Part shown: positions 43,097 through 54,640 of the stretch, one piece after another
Layout: the number at the start of each line of letters is the position of its first letter
Position numbering within the stretch: the stretch's first letter is position 1
Source: Micrasema longulum
Lineage: Eukaryota; Arthropoda; Insecta; Trichoptera; Brachycentridae
DNA: 64,000 bases
Assembly (NCBI GenBank): GCA_022494885.1
Contig: JAGVSM010002416.1
Coordinates: 1 to 64,000, forward strand
Direction of reading: 5' to 3'
The notes under the pieces: model-generated
Told to the model about the DNA's origin: nothing
Databases searched by the model: none
Seen by the model: the letters and a program-made list of their open reading frames with translations, nothing else
Position numbers and translations under genes: made by a program

Positions 43097-43689
43097 CTAA
43101 TTTGTTGTAAAATAATGAAGGAGAATGCATTATTTACAAAATTATTGGTATTTTTTTTTGTGTCCTCTTGTTCTCTTAATTTTAAAAAAAAACGGAGAAA
43201 ACTTTATAATAACACCTAATAGAATGCGTATAAAATACTGTTTAATACTACATTCATAAATTATTCATTTTTAAATGAGTAAAATCAGAATTATAATGTA
43301 CATAGTTTGTACATGTGTACATAGTTTTATTCCACTTTTATTTAAACATTTTATCAGTGACCGACTTGTCTGACGATGACCAGTCTGACGGCCATGCAGT
43401 TCAACCAAGAAATAAATAATGTCGGTGGAAAAACTCAATCTAATAACTTTAGTCATCCTAATCGGTTATCCTACTAACCACTCTAACCAGTAAACATGAT
43501 TTCCACCTACTACAAATATTTTTATCTGTCAACCGCAGATACATTTATAAATAGCTGATAAAACATTACACGTTGATGTTTTATGTAGACCGTTTGTCTC
43601 ATTTGCATAGTAGAAAAATTAGCCGACGCGTGACGTCATTATACTGTGTTCATCGTAAGTTTTTGGTGATATTATTATTATTTTTTTTT

Positions 43690-44043
43690 TAATATATGTT
43701 AGAGACGCCCCCTTCTTTATTTATATTTAAGTCAAGATTGAAATATCACTATCTAAATATTTAAATTGTTCCTTTATCCTTTTTCTTTCCTTCCCATCCC
43801 CTCTCCTCTCTCTTTATTCTCTTTATAGTATAGTGTTATTTTATTTTTTTTTAATTTTATTTTGTTAATCTTTGTTTTTAATTTTTGTATAAAATTGTAA
43901 GATTCAATATGTCTATGTATTTGTAATTTTCTCAAACTAAACGGTTTAGGTAGGTAGGAAGAAATTGCCTTGAGGCAATATGCCCGCCCTTATATGCATA
44001 TATATTGTATATGTATATAAAGTGTTAAATAAATAAATAAATA
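43690..44043 (+). mobile_element. LINE 3' untranslated region and tail
   Basis: A polypyrimidine stretch (TCCCATCCCCTCTCCTCTCT, ~43793), then AAATTGCCTTGAGGCAATAT (hairpin) and GCCCGCCC, ending in AAATAAATAAATAAATAATG. Same order as the inverted copy at 13345-13660. No coding sequence retained. Confidence 0.6.
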
Positions 44044-44250
44044 ATGAAAGACATGAAAAGACCTCATTTATTTTTCGTTTTTAAATTTATTGTATTCCAC
44101 CATTCATCTCAAGGCCCGTATTACAATGGTAAATTAACGTTGTTTATCTTCAATTTTATCTACAGAGTAAAATTAAGTTTTCTAAATAAAAATAAAATTC
44201 GCACACATTTTTTTTCTCTATATACATAATATCTTGAGAATAATATTATA

Positions 44251-44640
44251 TTAAAAAAATAAAAGAATCTTTAAAAAAAAAACTCCCTCGGAGACGTGAA
44301 AAATGACAATGTCCAAAGTAATATTGTTTGATATAGAGATAGCCATTCCAACAGGCATAACTATTGACGGGTTGGTCTTGTATATTGGAATGTGAAACAG
44401 TCTATGCTGACGCTGTCTAAGGTAATAATCATCCGAAACATAAGAGCTGATGCTCCGCACGATTTCAGGGCTGTCAACTATCGAAAGAAATGCCTGGTTA
44501 AATACACATTCTTTCTGGTCTTTAAATTGTTGTAACAGAGCATACCCTGGAGAAACTCAGTGGGATAAAGCCATGGATAATATCCGCACTCCGTCATGTA
44601 GAGAAACCGAATGAATTTCTTCTAAACCTATAAGAGAGTT
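44251..44640 (-). pseudogene. LINE reverse-transcriptase C-terminal fragment, sister of 26760-27500
   Basis: The minus-strand frame reads YYLRQRQHRLFHIPIYKTNP, then MPVGMAISISNNITLD, then IFHVSEGVFFLKILLF. It matches the second half of the LINE fragment at 26767-27123 nearly residue by residue. It is shorter and interrupted upstream. Confidence 0.75.
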
Positions 44641-44850
44641 CTTCAACTCAATGAATGGCGATCACGTGGTCAGACTTGCCTTGGCTATCCCCACACAAGC
44701 GAGAGCTCGAGGTCGTCCTGGTGGACCAATACTAAGAGGGACCTGAGGAGAAAGCAGCTGACCAGTGAGATGACGCAAGACAGGAAGAATTGGAGACTGC
44801 GTACCAGAAGTGCCGGCCCTAGATGAAATGTGTGTAAAATTTTAAACCGC
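44640..44850 (+). pseudogene. Decayed RTE-like LINE tail
   Basis: Frames read HVVRLALAIPTQARARGRPG, and in a second frame DLRRKQLTSEMTQDRKNWRL then RTRSAGPR. The pattern RGRP..., then MA.DR..WR...R.A.P, is the end of RTE-type LINE proteins. A frame change lies near 44735. Confidence 0.6.
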
Positions 44851-44939
44851 CCTTGAGATGAATGGCGCTCTCTGTAAGTGCCTAGATTTCCGTTATTTTA
44901 AATAATAAAATAAACCTTAGCAGGTTATTCTAAAACTAT

Positions 44940-45800
44940 AAATTAAACAATTAAAAATACCATCAATTTGGCGGTTTGCTGACAACACTAAGATTCTCAA
45001 ACAGATTGACAACCCTTCCGATCGTTCACTATTACAATCTGATTTACTGTTTTTTAGCACCTTGTGCGCCCAATAACATACATCTTAATTTAAATAAGTG
45101 CAAGGTTATAAGATTTTTTCGTCTGGAAAATCCAATCATACACGACTACTCACTGAACGATGAAATACTATCATATGTGTCTAGAATACGAGATATAGGT
45201 ATTATACTTGACACTAAACATTCTGCTACAATTCATATTGAACATGTTATCAATAAATCCTTAAAACTCCTTGGATTTATTAACAGAAGCACAACTGACT
45301 TCAAAAATATCAATACCCTTAAAACTCTCTTCTGTTCCCTAGTTCGTCCGCACTTATTATTATTCCTATGAGTATTCCTCTGGTATCTGATCTCCATGTT
45401 CACATAAAAAATATTGAATCAGTTCAACATAGATTTTTTAAAAAGATAAGCTGGAGGTTGGGCTTATCCAAAGATCTATATACGTATAATGATTTAGAAA
45501 CTAGCTTAATATATATCTTCTCTTTAAGACCGTCGAAATAAATCCGAACTTTTAGTCCTATTAAAATTTTCAACTCACTATTTGATGCGCCTGAACTACT
45601 GAGCTCAATAAAATTAAGTATCCCAACTAGAAACCTCAGACAATACTTACTCTTTCATACCGATAATCATAGAACTTACTATGGTTTTCATTGCCCTATG
45701 CCCAGAAATCTTAGGTCTGCCAACAAACATACCAGTCTTGATTTCTTTAATAACAAGTTGTCTTCTTTCATACGATCACTGAATCAAATTCAATTATAAT
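44940..45800 (+). pseudogene. LINE reverse transcriptase fragment with mutated catalytic box
   Basis: FADNTKILKQIDNPSDRSLL starts at 44975; the catalytic F/YADD box has become FADN. Then, in the next frame, NLNKCKVIRFFRLENP and ISYVSRIRDIGI-like residues (ILSYVSRIRDIGIILDTKHS), then KSLKLLGFINRS, then TLFCSLVRPHL. Further frames continue to about 45800 (VQHRFFKKISWRLGL). At least two frame changes. A dead, 5'-truncated copy reaching back to the catalytic core, which the other LINE fragments here do not. Confidence 0.8.
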
Positions 45801-45811
45801 AATAAAAATAG

Positions 45812-46305
45812 GTACGTATATAGTTTTATTCCGCTTTTATTTATAAATTTTTACCAGTGACCGGGTTTCGTCGTGACCGACATCTTCAAACTGGTGGGAG
45901 ACTAAACAAATGTCTATGCTATATACAAGTGCAAGCACTGGTTGTATATCATGATTTTATATAATTATGGAAATAAAAGACTTTAAATTAAAATAATTTA
46001 AGTATAAATTAATAACAATTGTATGAATTTAAATTTTGTTTGAATGTACATAATAAAAACCGGTGAAAAATATACAACTTTACGAAGTTTTATAATGAAA
46101 ATGTATTTGAATTACCTGTATTTAAATTTTATTAAAACTATAACCGAGGCCGCTGGTTGGTAGTTCCATCGACAGCTATGTCCCCGGGCCCGGGGGTAAT
46201 TAAGTGATTCTATAAAAGCAAAAATTCCCGGCAGTCGTCGGTCACGACGAAACCCGGTCACTGGTAAAAATTTACAAATAAAAGTGGAATAAAACTTTAT
46301 ACATA
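45812..46305. mobile_element. Foldback element, ~500 bp, ~70-bp arms
   Basis: TTTTATTCCGCTTTTATTTA and CCAGTGACCGGGTTTCGTCG (45817-45880) are mirrored by CGACGAAACCCGGTCACTGG and AAATAAAAGTGGAATAAAAC (46231-46297). The related end CAGTGACCGACTTGTCTGAC is at ~43350-43400. No coding capacity. Confidence 0.78.
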
Positions 46306-46857
46306 TTTTTATTTTTATGGTTAAAATGCAGTTCCACCAAGATATGTCAGTAGAAAAACTCAATCTGTCAAATTCAATTATGAACACCTCTCTCCCGCTT
46401 CCACTCCCACCAAGTCTTCTATATACCATTGTGTCTTTCTACTTTCCTTTATAATAATTTTCTATGCATAAATATGTCCTTGAAAATGCCCATTGGGCGT
46501 TAATATAAATAAATAAATTATTTCCACCATCTCGGTTGAAACTTGAAACACCAATTCCTACGTCTCTGTCAATATTGACCGATATGGGTATATCGGTCTC
46601 TTTAGATGACATCATAAGAGGGTAAACGTACTCAAAATATTAACATTACACAATTCGAATGCAACAATTGATCAATATGCGTAGGTACCCATAGACAGAT
46701 TTATTTACAGTCTGACTACGAAAAAGATAAAAATTATCTTCATTCATTAAAACAGGGATGTCCACCGCCATTTTATTGTATATCTAATGAGTTTATCAAT
46801 TCATCTAAGTGCAATAATTTCTTAAGACGGAGGGTTTGAAGCAGAAATACGAAGAAG

Positions 46858-47575
46858 AATAGGGAAATATCACGTACCATAAATACCGATAAATATATGC
46901 AAAATGGATTTAGAAAAATTAGTTGTTTTTTCGAAATTGTTGAAAAATGTTTCCATTTATAATTTTGAAAATAAAATTATAAAAAAATACGTCTCAACGA
47001 AAACGCGACTTGTTTGGCTTTGACAATTATGACGTCAAGATCCGTGACGCCGTTTTCTATTTAAATTTAATGGTCACAAACAAAGGTAAAAATTTAACCG
47101 AATCGTGACGTGTTAGGGGCGTGGCCTAAGCAATTAACCGTTTCCGCGGAAGTTAAAATGATAAATTTAAAAAAATATATATGCCACTAATAAGTACAAA
47201 AAATGTTTTTTTTACTCAACAATATTTCATAGACCCTTATTAATTTAAAATAGGAAAATATCAAATACTACGAATACCGATAAAAATATGTGAAATAGAT
47301 TTAGAACAATTTATTGTATTTTCAAAGTCAATATGGATATTGTGGAGAAATGTTTTCGTACATAAATGTAAAAAAGAAATTTAATAAAAATGCGTTGCTA
47401 GAAAAATGCTACGTGTTTGGTTGCTGTGACGTCAAGATTCGTAATATTGTTCTGAACAAATTTCAATGACCGGAAACAATAAACATTAATCGTGACGTAA
47501 TAATCGTACGAATGGCCGTTTTTTCGGGAAGTAAAAATTACAAATTTAGAAGTATTTTTTATGCTACTAATTTTT
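46858..47575. repeat. Diverged tandem duplication, ~390-bp unit
   Basis: Unit 1 (46858-47192) and unit 2 (47251-47575) share, in order: AAATACCGATAAATATATG / GAATACCGATAAAAATATG; GTTTGGCTTTGACAATTATG / GTTTGGTTGCTGTGAC; TGACGTCAAGATCCGTGACG / TGACGTCAAGATTCGTAATA; TCGTGACG(T/TA); and TATATGCCACTAA / TTTATGCTACTAA. The offset is about 390 bp. Both units contain a TGACGTCA palindrome (a CRE-like word). Confidence 0.7.
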
Positions 47576-47977
47576 GAATCCTGGATAGTTGCGCTAGTTT
47601 TAAAAAAAAACTTGCTACAAGTATATTAGTGTCCATACTTTTTTTACTCCACGATGCGTGAAAGTGAACTAAAAATAACAATATTTGAATATTTTAGGGA
47701 AAAAATCATTATGATTAATTTTTGTGTAAAAACTACAGGCATTCAAGGATTTCAAAGGGTTGTGGTAGATAGCAGTGCTACTTAGGTTGCCGATACAAAA
47801 AAATCATAAATATTTGAAAAATTGTGGTCAGGGTAGTTCCAAATAACTTAGAGGGTGTTAATTTTCGATGGATTTTATAAATCTTTTTTGAAAGTATAGA
47901 AAAAAAATTTTTTTTTCGAGTAATCATGAGCAGGTCCACTTGCTGGTGCCCGCTTATCGTTGAATTTTGGGACAGTT

Positions 47978-50030
47978 TGTATATAAAAGGCAATGTTCAA
48001 ATGGTTGTCCTCGATGGACCGAATAACTACCGGACCGATTTACGAGCGGTTTTCAGATAAATGTACATCTTTGCCACGAGAAGGTGATATGAAGCTCATA
48101 AAATCTTCAATTTATTAAGTATAAAAAAAATGACGAGCGTAAATGTTTTTTATCTATCACCAGGGTTGCATTCGCCGATAATGCGTTTACAAAAAAATGG
48201 ATGTATGCTATTTTTTGTGTGTAAAAGAAGTTTGTTTTTGAATGTTTACAAACAACATTAGTTTTTTTTATGTACCCCAATCAGATTATTTCATTGAATT
48301 CCTTATAATTTCAACCCATTTATTTCTTTTTACTGGATTTTTGGTTATACTAAAATAATATCAACTGACATTCTATACATTTTCGAAATTCGCACTCTTG
48401 ACTAAAGTGCATCCCTGAGCAGAGTTTGACATTTGCTTAAAGAATTCTCAATTTGAAAATAATTTAGTACATTCTTATTATATTATGTTTTAGAATTCAA
48501 ACATAAACAAGTACTAAAGTAACTACTTAAATTCAATATTTGAATTTATGTTATTTTTAGATTTGGAATTCAATCATAAGCCAGTATCTAGGTACCTACT
48601 TACCAATGAAAAGTTACAACATCTTTTCACGTTTATCCGAACGGTTTTTACTAAAGATTTTTTAGTAAAGTTCAGTAAGTATACTTAATTATGTTTAACC
48701 TTAAGAGGAAACGCGGTCCGACTTTTCTTCATACAAATGGATTAACGTATTTTCAATCGCAACAACCACAACAACCACAACAAACTATCACGCCGTTTCC
48801 CCGTAAGGGTAGGCAGAGAGGACAGAACGCCACATCACTCTATCTCTGTAATCAGATCTCGCTTCCTCTACATTCATAGATCTTCTCATGCACGCGCGCC
48901 GATTATTCCGACTTTTGCCATATCCATCATCAAGTGTTTGTTGGATTTGGTCATGCCATGTCTTTCTCGGCCTTCCTCTATTTCTGCATCCACGAACATT
49001 CGCATTGTAAATATTTTAGCCGTTCTTTCGTTGTCCATTCGCTCTACAAGTCCAAATCAGCGCAGAGGTCTTTTTACACATTTTAGATATTTACAATTAG
49101 CGTGTCCCCATATTGTTTTTTTTCAATGGTTTATTATGGGCACTAGAACCATCCAAACCCGTCACAAAGCACAGTTGTATCTGCTGTCTTCGGGCGCACG
49201 GCGCACGGTATACAAATATAACTATTTTAAAAAAACGCAAAACTACCGATACATAAAATTTCATTCTGATACTCTGTCTAAAAAAATAACAAAATCGGTT
49301 CATTTTTGAGGTGCGGAAAACGGTAGAGCGAAACGTCGATTTGGTCTATTCTAACAAAAGGTCTGACATGCAGTTGTCTTTTTCGCACAGTATCAGGGAA
49401 GCATTTGCAAGACAGTGACAGAAAAACAATGTTCAAACACTTATTTATTTAAAATTCTCTGTCCTCACAAGTTATCTAAACCGAAACACAAAAATAATCA
49501 TATTTACGTACATATCTAATTTGGACTAAATAAAATAATTGAACGTAGTTAAGCAGAAAGCAGCCAGTCCACAATTCGGGAAAAATTGATATTGGTACTA
49601 TCGGGTGCCAGAGAGTCAATTCTATGCTCTGCTAAAAACAGCAGGACCGCTTTCATCATCTTCTAAAAATGGTTTCGATCACAAAAACAGAATTTCTCGA
49701 TTTGCAGAAAACACCCACAGGACCAGAAAAATCTTCTGTACTTTAAAATTCATTTAGACTGTTCAAACACATAATATTCTTGTTTGTAATACCGAAAAAA
49801 CGAATGTTTTCATTGTTAATCATTTGTCAAAGTCAAACACATTCCAATTGTAGTGTAGATTAGATAATTCTCTCTTCTCACAAAGGTGCTATTATCTCAG
49901 TTTAACTTTTCTATGGCTGGCTGCTTTCTGCATAACTACGTTCAATTGATATCAAATGTTCGATTGTGTTCATTCAATCTATTTAGCAAGAACTCAAATC
50001 TGGCAATAGCAAAACATTGCCGGGTTCAGC
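47978..50030 (+). mobile_element. Helentron-like non-autonomous element, copy 1
   Basis: The left end AAAAGGCAATGTTCAAATGG is followed by GAATAACTACCGGACCGATT, a block that resembles the 5' end of insect Helentrons. The right end carries GGCAATAGCAAAACATTGCC followed by GGGTTCAG. GGCAATG near the left end is the complement of CATTGCC near the right end, the short subterminal inverted repeat of these elements; no target duplication is seen. Copy 2 (58355-62496) is collinear. A LINE fragment is inserted at 48750-49075. No helicase coding sequence. The right end lies ~340 bp before the next EcKL gene. Confidence 0.7.
48750..49075 (-). pseudogene. LINE 3' end with (TTG)n tail, inserted in the Helentron-like copy
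   Basis: On the minus strand it reads the same C-terminal region as 36180-36572 (KRGRPRKTWHDQ-like, ending SVLSAYPYGETA, with the terminal codons at about 48790). The tail is seen as CAACAACCACAACAACCACA on the plus strand. Copy 2 of the Helentron-like element lacks this insert at the equivalent position (~61850), though about 25 bp of target differ. Confidence 0.78.
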
Positions 50031-50303
50031 TCGTACATTATAAAAGTTAAGTGCAACCATCTGTAGGCACTCGTAACATTGAATGTAAATGAAATATAAT
50101 TTCCCTGAAACAGTCATTATTTATCAATAGTTCAGAGTAGTAAAAATAACGAAAAAATATAAATAATTGTAACTCTACACGATAACGGAATCTCTTACGA
50201 ATTTTAATATGCAATCTAATAAGTTGATAACCCTGAATTCCACAACACTAACTACATATACATAATAAAATGAGAGTCTGGTAGATCACAATTCATAACT
50301 CAA

Positions 50304-50315
50304 TCAGTAATCAGT
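50304..50315 (+). promoter_or_regulatory. Tandem TCAGT initiator candidates of the EcKL gene at 50371
   Basis: TCAGT at 50304-50308 and again at 50311-50315 (AATCAGTAATCAGTTTCGCT) match the insect initiator, 55-65 bp ahead of the ATG. No clear TATA box is placed 25-30 bp upstream. Confidence 0.45.
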
Positions 50316-50370
50316 TTCGCTGTCAAGTTTAAAGGTTTCGCTTCTCGTGTTATCCCCGTATTCAATCGTA

Positions 50371-52593
50371 ATGAGCACTTTAGAGGAAATGCTTCCTGAA
50401 TTTTCAGACGTAATTAACGAAGTGATAAAGCGTCAAAATATATCGAATTACAAGACGGTCGTGAAAAGTGCGTTTGGCAAAGGTGAAAATTTTCTAAGTC
50501 TGATTTACAAAATAAAAGTCTATAATGTGGACGAAAATGGAGAAGAACAAAAGCTTCGCTTAATCTTAAAAGCTCCGTTAAAGTCGGAAATATTCAGAGA
50601 AAAATTTCAACTGGCTCGATTCTATATCAGAGAAGCTTACGTTTACAATGTTATCCTTCCTGAATTGTGTGCCCTACAAGATAAATTCAACTTTCCCGTA
50701 TCAGATCAATTTCATCACATCAAGTGCTATAGAGCGGATTGTGAAACGTATAAAGAAATATTACTTATGGAAGATATGCAATACAAGAACTTTAAAATGG
50801 TAAATAGGCGTGAACCATTGGAATATGAAAGCCTCAAGTTGATACTCAAACGCTTAGCCAGTTTTCACGCATTATCATACGTTATGAAGAAAGTTAATCC
50901 GGAGAAGTTTTCAGAAATGGCTAAGCATGCGGGAGATATTCATGATTATCCAGATAAATATGAAGAATTCTTCCAGCTCGCTGTTGATAGAGCCATCGCG
51001 GTATTGGACGACGATCTTCTAATAGAGCGGCTGAAAGCATTTGCAGTTGACGTTATGGACAAACTAGAATTCTACCACAATCACAACACCATTGTTCCTA
51101 ACGCTGTGCTCTGTCATGGAGACTGTTGGAACAATAACGTGCTATTTAAATTTGAGGTAAACATACTTTTCAATAGATTACCACCGACATTAATTTCGTT
51201 CACATAATGAATAAAAAACATGAAATACATATCTAAGTATGTTTGCAAATAATATTCTTTATCTTAAATCCCAATGTTCTATCTTAATATCATCATTAGA
51301 ATTTTGTATTCCTCTAACTGGACTTCCATTTTTTGACGATTGATCCTCTTACATCCGTGTAATAAATGATTGAGCTAACAACTGTAATGTGTAATTGGCG
51401 CTTCAACAATGAAGTTGATTGCGGCAAATAGGAGCAACCTTGATTTCCATTTTCTAATGGTGAGTTATTTACAACTCGTTGAAAATTGCTCTAAAAAATT
51501 AAATATTCGGGTATAAAAAAAGTTTCTTCACTTATTATTTGTTAAAATACTTATTTTTTATGACATTTTATGATGCTTGTTTAATTTTGGATCCACCAAC
51601 AATTATGCAGAAAGGATTGTTCGGTTAAAGTGGAAATGGGTATATTATTCTTGAATGGAGACCAATGAGGCCCCAAATACATCTACGAGTGCATACATAA
51701 CAGTGATATGGTCGGATAAAATTCGGAAGTTCTCCAAAGATAGAAGATTGAGACGATTCTTGAGACGAAGCCTTATCTTGCAGTAACCAAAATTGTGTTT
51801 TTAATATAGACTGGTCACGATGACATAATAGATACAGAATAATGGCACAGCTGGACAAATCATTGGTTTTAGATTTTTTCTTAATCTATCACACTCCCCT
51901 GTTTTCAAAAAAAAAATAACATGGATATTTACAGTAGCTTACATGCTTTGCGTTAAGAAAAGATTGTTGACATCACGCTCTTAGATTGACAGTATTTTAT
52001 TCGAATCATAATAGTTACAGAATAATGGCACAGCGCACAGCAATATTTTTGTAGTTTGATTTTCACTTTGTTTTTTGTTTTCCTCTTAATTTATCGCACT
52101 CCCTACATTTCCTCGTTTTTTTAGATATTTATAGCACGTTATATTTTTACAGGGGAAAAAACCGGTTGACGTCATGCTCCTGGATTGGCAATTAATTCGA
52201 ATCTGCTCCCCTATAACAGATATTGGCTACCTCATCTTCAGCAGCACGAGTTATGAACTTAGAAAAAGGCACTTCAGAGACCTCATGGACTTCTACCACG
52301 AGTCTTTAGCTAAGAGTTTAAGCAACATGGACTGCGATATCGAGGAATATTTCCCCAAAGATGCTTTCGAGTACCATCTGAAAAAAGTGCTGACATATGG
52401 ATTAGTGATGTCCCTCATGCTGCTACCCACCGTTCTCGGAGAAACTGAAGATGTACCGGATTTCGATATCTTAATGGCTAAAGAAGCACTTGAAAAGGAC
52501 GATTGGAAGTTCACGAGCGAAGTAGCGTCAGATCGGTACAATATTCGTATTAAAGGGCTTATCAGATCATTCGTTGAAATGGATATGATATAG
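50371..52593 (+). CDS. Ecdysteroid kinase-like (EcKL) protein, two exons, 408 aa
   Basis: Exon 1 50371-51156, intron 51157-52152 (GTAAAC...TTTTTACAG), exon 2 52153-52593 (TAG); phase 0, same intron site as its paralogues. ATG 50371 (MSTLEEMLPEF) is chosen; the frame extends upstream only from GTG. Order of motifs: GKGENFLSLIYKI, a Lys in LRLILKAPLK (ATP binding), YIREAYVYNVILPEL, ILLMEDMQYKNFKMVNRREP, LASFHALSYVMKK, CHGDCWNNN (His249, Asp251, Asn256), and LLDWQ (Asp273) followed by TDIGYLIFSS and LPTVLGETEDVPD. The predicted role is ATP-dependent phosphorylation of ecdysteroids or xenobiotics; substrate not predictable. Exon 2 is very close to that of the gene at 39051 (MLLDWQ, ENDIRE-free region, LPTVLGE/LPAVLGE), indicating recent duplication. 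The intron contains a SINE fragment and a relic duplicate of the exon 2 start. Confidence 0.93.
51834..52205 (+). repeat. Partial tandem duplication across the intron/exon 2 boundary
   Basis: ACAGAATAATGGCACAGC occurs at 51834 and 52017. TTCTTAATCTATCACACTCC is paired with CTCTTAATTTATCGCACTCC. GTTGACATCACGCTCTTAGA (51966) is paired with GTTGACGTCATGCTCCTGGA of true exon 2 (52165). Translating the first copy in the exon frame gives EKIVDITLLD, stop, Q, where the functional exon reads GKKPVDVMLLDWQ; the Trp codon has become TGA. The unit offset is 183-199 bp. Confidence 0.82.
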
Positions 52594-52799
52594 TCTAATG
52601 TTTGGCATCCCCTGCTGCACGCTGCTTTGGCTAATGGCGGAATCTTAATTTAACAATTATTATCATTTGTTTAAGTATTACTTTATTATATGTAATAATT
52701 TTTAAAATCCAATATCGAGACTCTCGAGATCCTAGTATCGAAATTTCGAAACCAGCAGTACTATATTCTGTATTGGGATAACTAGGCACATATTAAGAG

Positions 52800-53230
52800 G
52801 ATACGCGGTGACAGAGAAATTCGATAATTTGGTATTTGAACATACATAGTTTTTCAATCACTCTCTCACAGATGTCTCCCCGATACTGTGCGAAAAAGAC
52901 AACTGCTCGTCGAACTGATTTTATGCCTAAAATCGACTTTCGTTGTCCCGTTTTCCCCACCTTAAAACTGAACCTTTTTTGTTTTTTTTCTTTGAGAAAG
53001 ACTTTTAAACTGATATTTTCTATCGGTATCTTTTCCGTTTTTCATTGTTTATCATATTTATATATCGTACGCCCGAAAACAGCGGATGAAACTGGCTATT
53101 TTTACGGGTTTTTGGTTGGTTCTAGCTCCCATAATAAACAATTAATCAAAGAAACAAACCAACAGAAACACGCCAACGTACAATATCTATAGTGTGAAAA
53201 AAAAAATTGCTCTAGTGCCATAATCCAGGG
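52800..53230 (-). mobile_element. Helentron-like fragment, copy 3 (inverted)
   Basis: Reverse complement of the middle of the Helentron-like copies. CGTTGTCCCGTTTTCCCCAC (~52941) is the complement of the GGAAAACGGGACAACG region near 62102, and TTGCTCTAGTGCCATAATCC (~53206) that of GGATTATGGCACTAGAGCAA near 61832. It begins about 200 bp after the EcKL stop. Confidence 0.7.
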
Positions 53231-53239
53231 AGAAAATAG

Positions 53240-54640
53240 GGGAACACGTGTGTGAAGAAAAGTCAGATTGCGTTTCTTCCTCCGCCTTACTTATAGCTCC
53301 GCCAATTGGCGGAGTTGGTGTTGGGATTTTTAAAAAATCCATATGCCAGCTCCGCCAATTGGAGAAGTTACCATTATTTCCTTTTTCCACGAGTATACAT
53401 CAGATTATATTATGTATATATATAATAATAGCCCGAGTGGCCGACGCGACGTTGGCATGCTTCTCGGCTCAATATCTGCACAGTACCTATGTATATTATA
53501 TTACTTATATTCCATTTTGAATAAAACTCCCGTTGATCCCTTTTTCTCTTACATCACTTCACATTACATACATTCATATTGTTATTTTTAGTCAAATTTC
53601 TCCACTGAAATTTGTATTACTGCTAAAATCGCTTTAATGAAATTTAATCAACTACCTTTGGTTTAAAATCTTCTCCTAATATTGCTTTTTCAAGTTTTAA
53701 AGATTACTTGCTATACCTGTTATTCTTTCTTTTTTCTCTGCTGCATTAACATGTTTTTATACTTTTAAACTACTTTTAATAACTTATATTGTATATGTAT
53801 ATGATTGGCCTCGAGAGGGGAGACTACACTTACGGAGAAATGGAGTCAATGATAAAAATCAAGTCTACCAAAACGTAGAAATAACATTGACTCCATATTT
53901 ATGTTTAATTTACTGAATGGCTTAATTGATGTACCATCGTTACTGGAACAAGTGGTGAACATTCAATGTTCCAATCCGCCGGTTGCGAAATAATAATATG
54001 CTATTCCTCGATCAACACAGCACAAACTATAGCTTGCATGTACCAATGTCCCGATTGTGTCGTATTGTAAACTCGAGACAGGATCTGGACTTTTTAGTGT
54101 AAGTCATAATAGATTTAAAAAATCACTAAGATCTTGGAGAGGATCTTGTCTTGAGGTAGTATTTTTTTTTGTTTGTTATAGCTTTAATTTTATTTGGTTG
54201 TATTTTATTTTATTAGTGCCTGTATTTATTATAAGAAATTTTATTTACCATCGTTAGAATGGACTGCATAAGACCGTCAAATAAATAAATAAATAAAATC
54301 AATATATTGCTGCTCTATGTGTCATAAATTTTAAAGATGTTTTTTAAGTTGACTTAAATTTATTGTTTTAGATATATATATAACATTGTATATTATTATG
54401 TTTTGTGTGATGCTTGAGACTTCTAAGAGATTAGAACTAAATAAACATGTCCACAATGCCATAATATGGAACTTTTTTTATCTATCTCTTTAAACGTCCA
54501 TGAAACAGTGTATAAATATTTAGAAAATAAATAAAATCAGTTTTAGTTACTGTTATGCTGTTTCTTATCTTTTCATATCTTGTACAAATTAAGTTGAGAA
54601 ATAATATTTGCTTGCTTTAGTCGCTTGGGGCCCCGATTAC
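53240..54640. other. AT-rich DNA with short palindromes, no gene recognised
   Basis: Contains the perfect 18-bp palindrome CTCCGCCAATTGGCGGAG (53297-53314) and a second half-copy (GCTCCGCCAATTGGAG, ~53350). A short inverted pair surrounds 53820-53895 (GGAGTCAATGATAAAAATCA / CATTGACTCC). Otherwise AT-rich, without a supported coding frame. Confidence 0.55.

Noticed and set aside
52836..53192. 118-codon plus-strand frame downstream of the EcKL gene
   Set aside because: Lies in an inverted Helentron-like fragment and has no domain.
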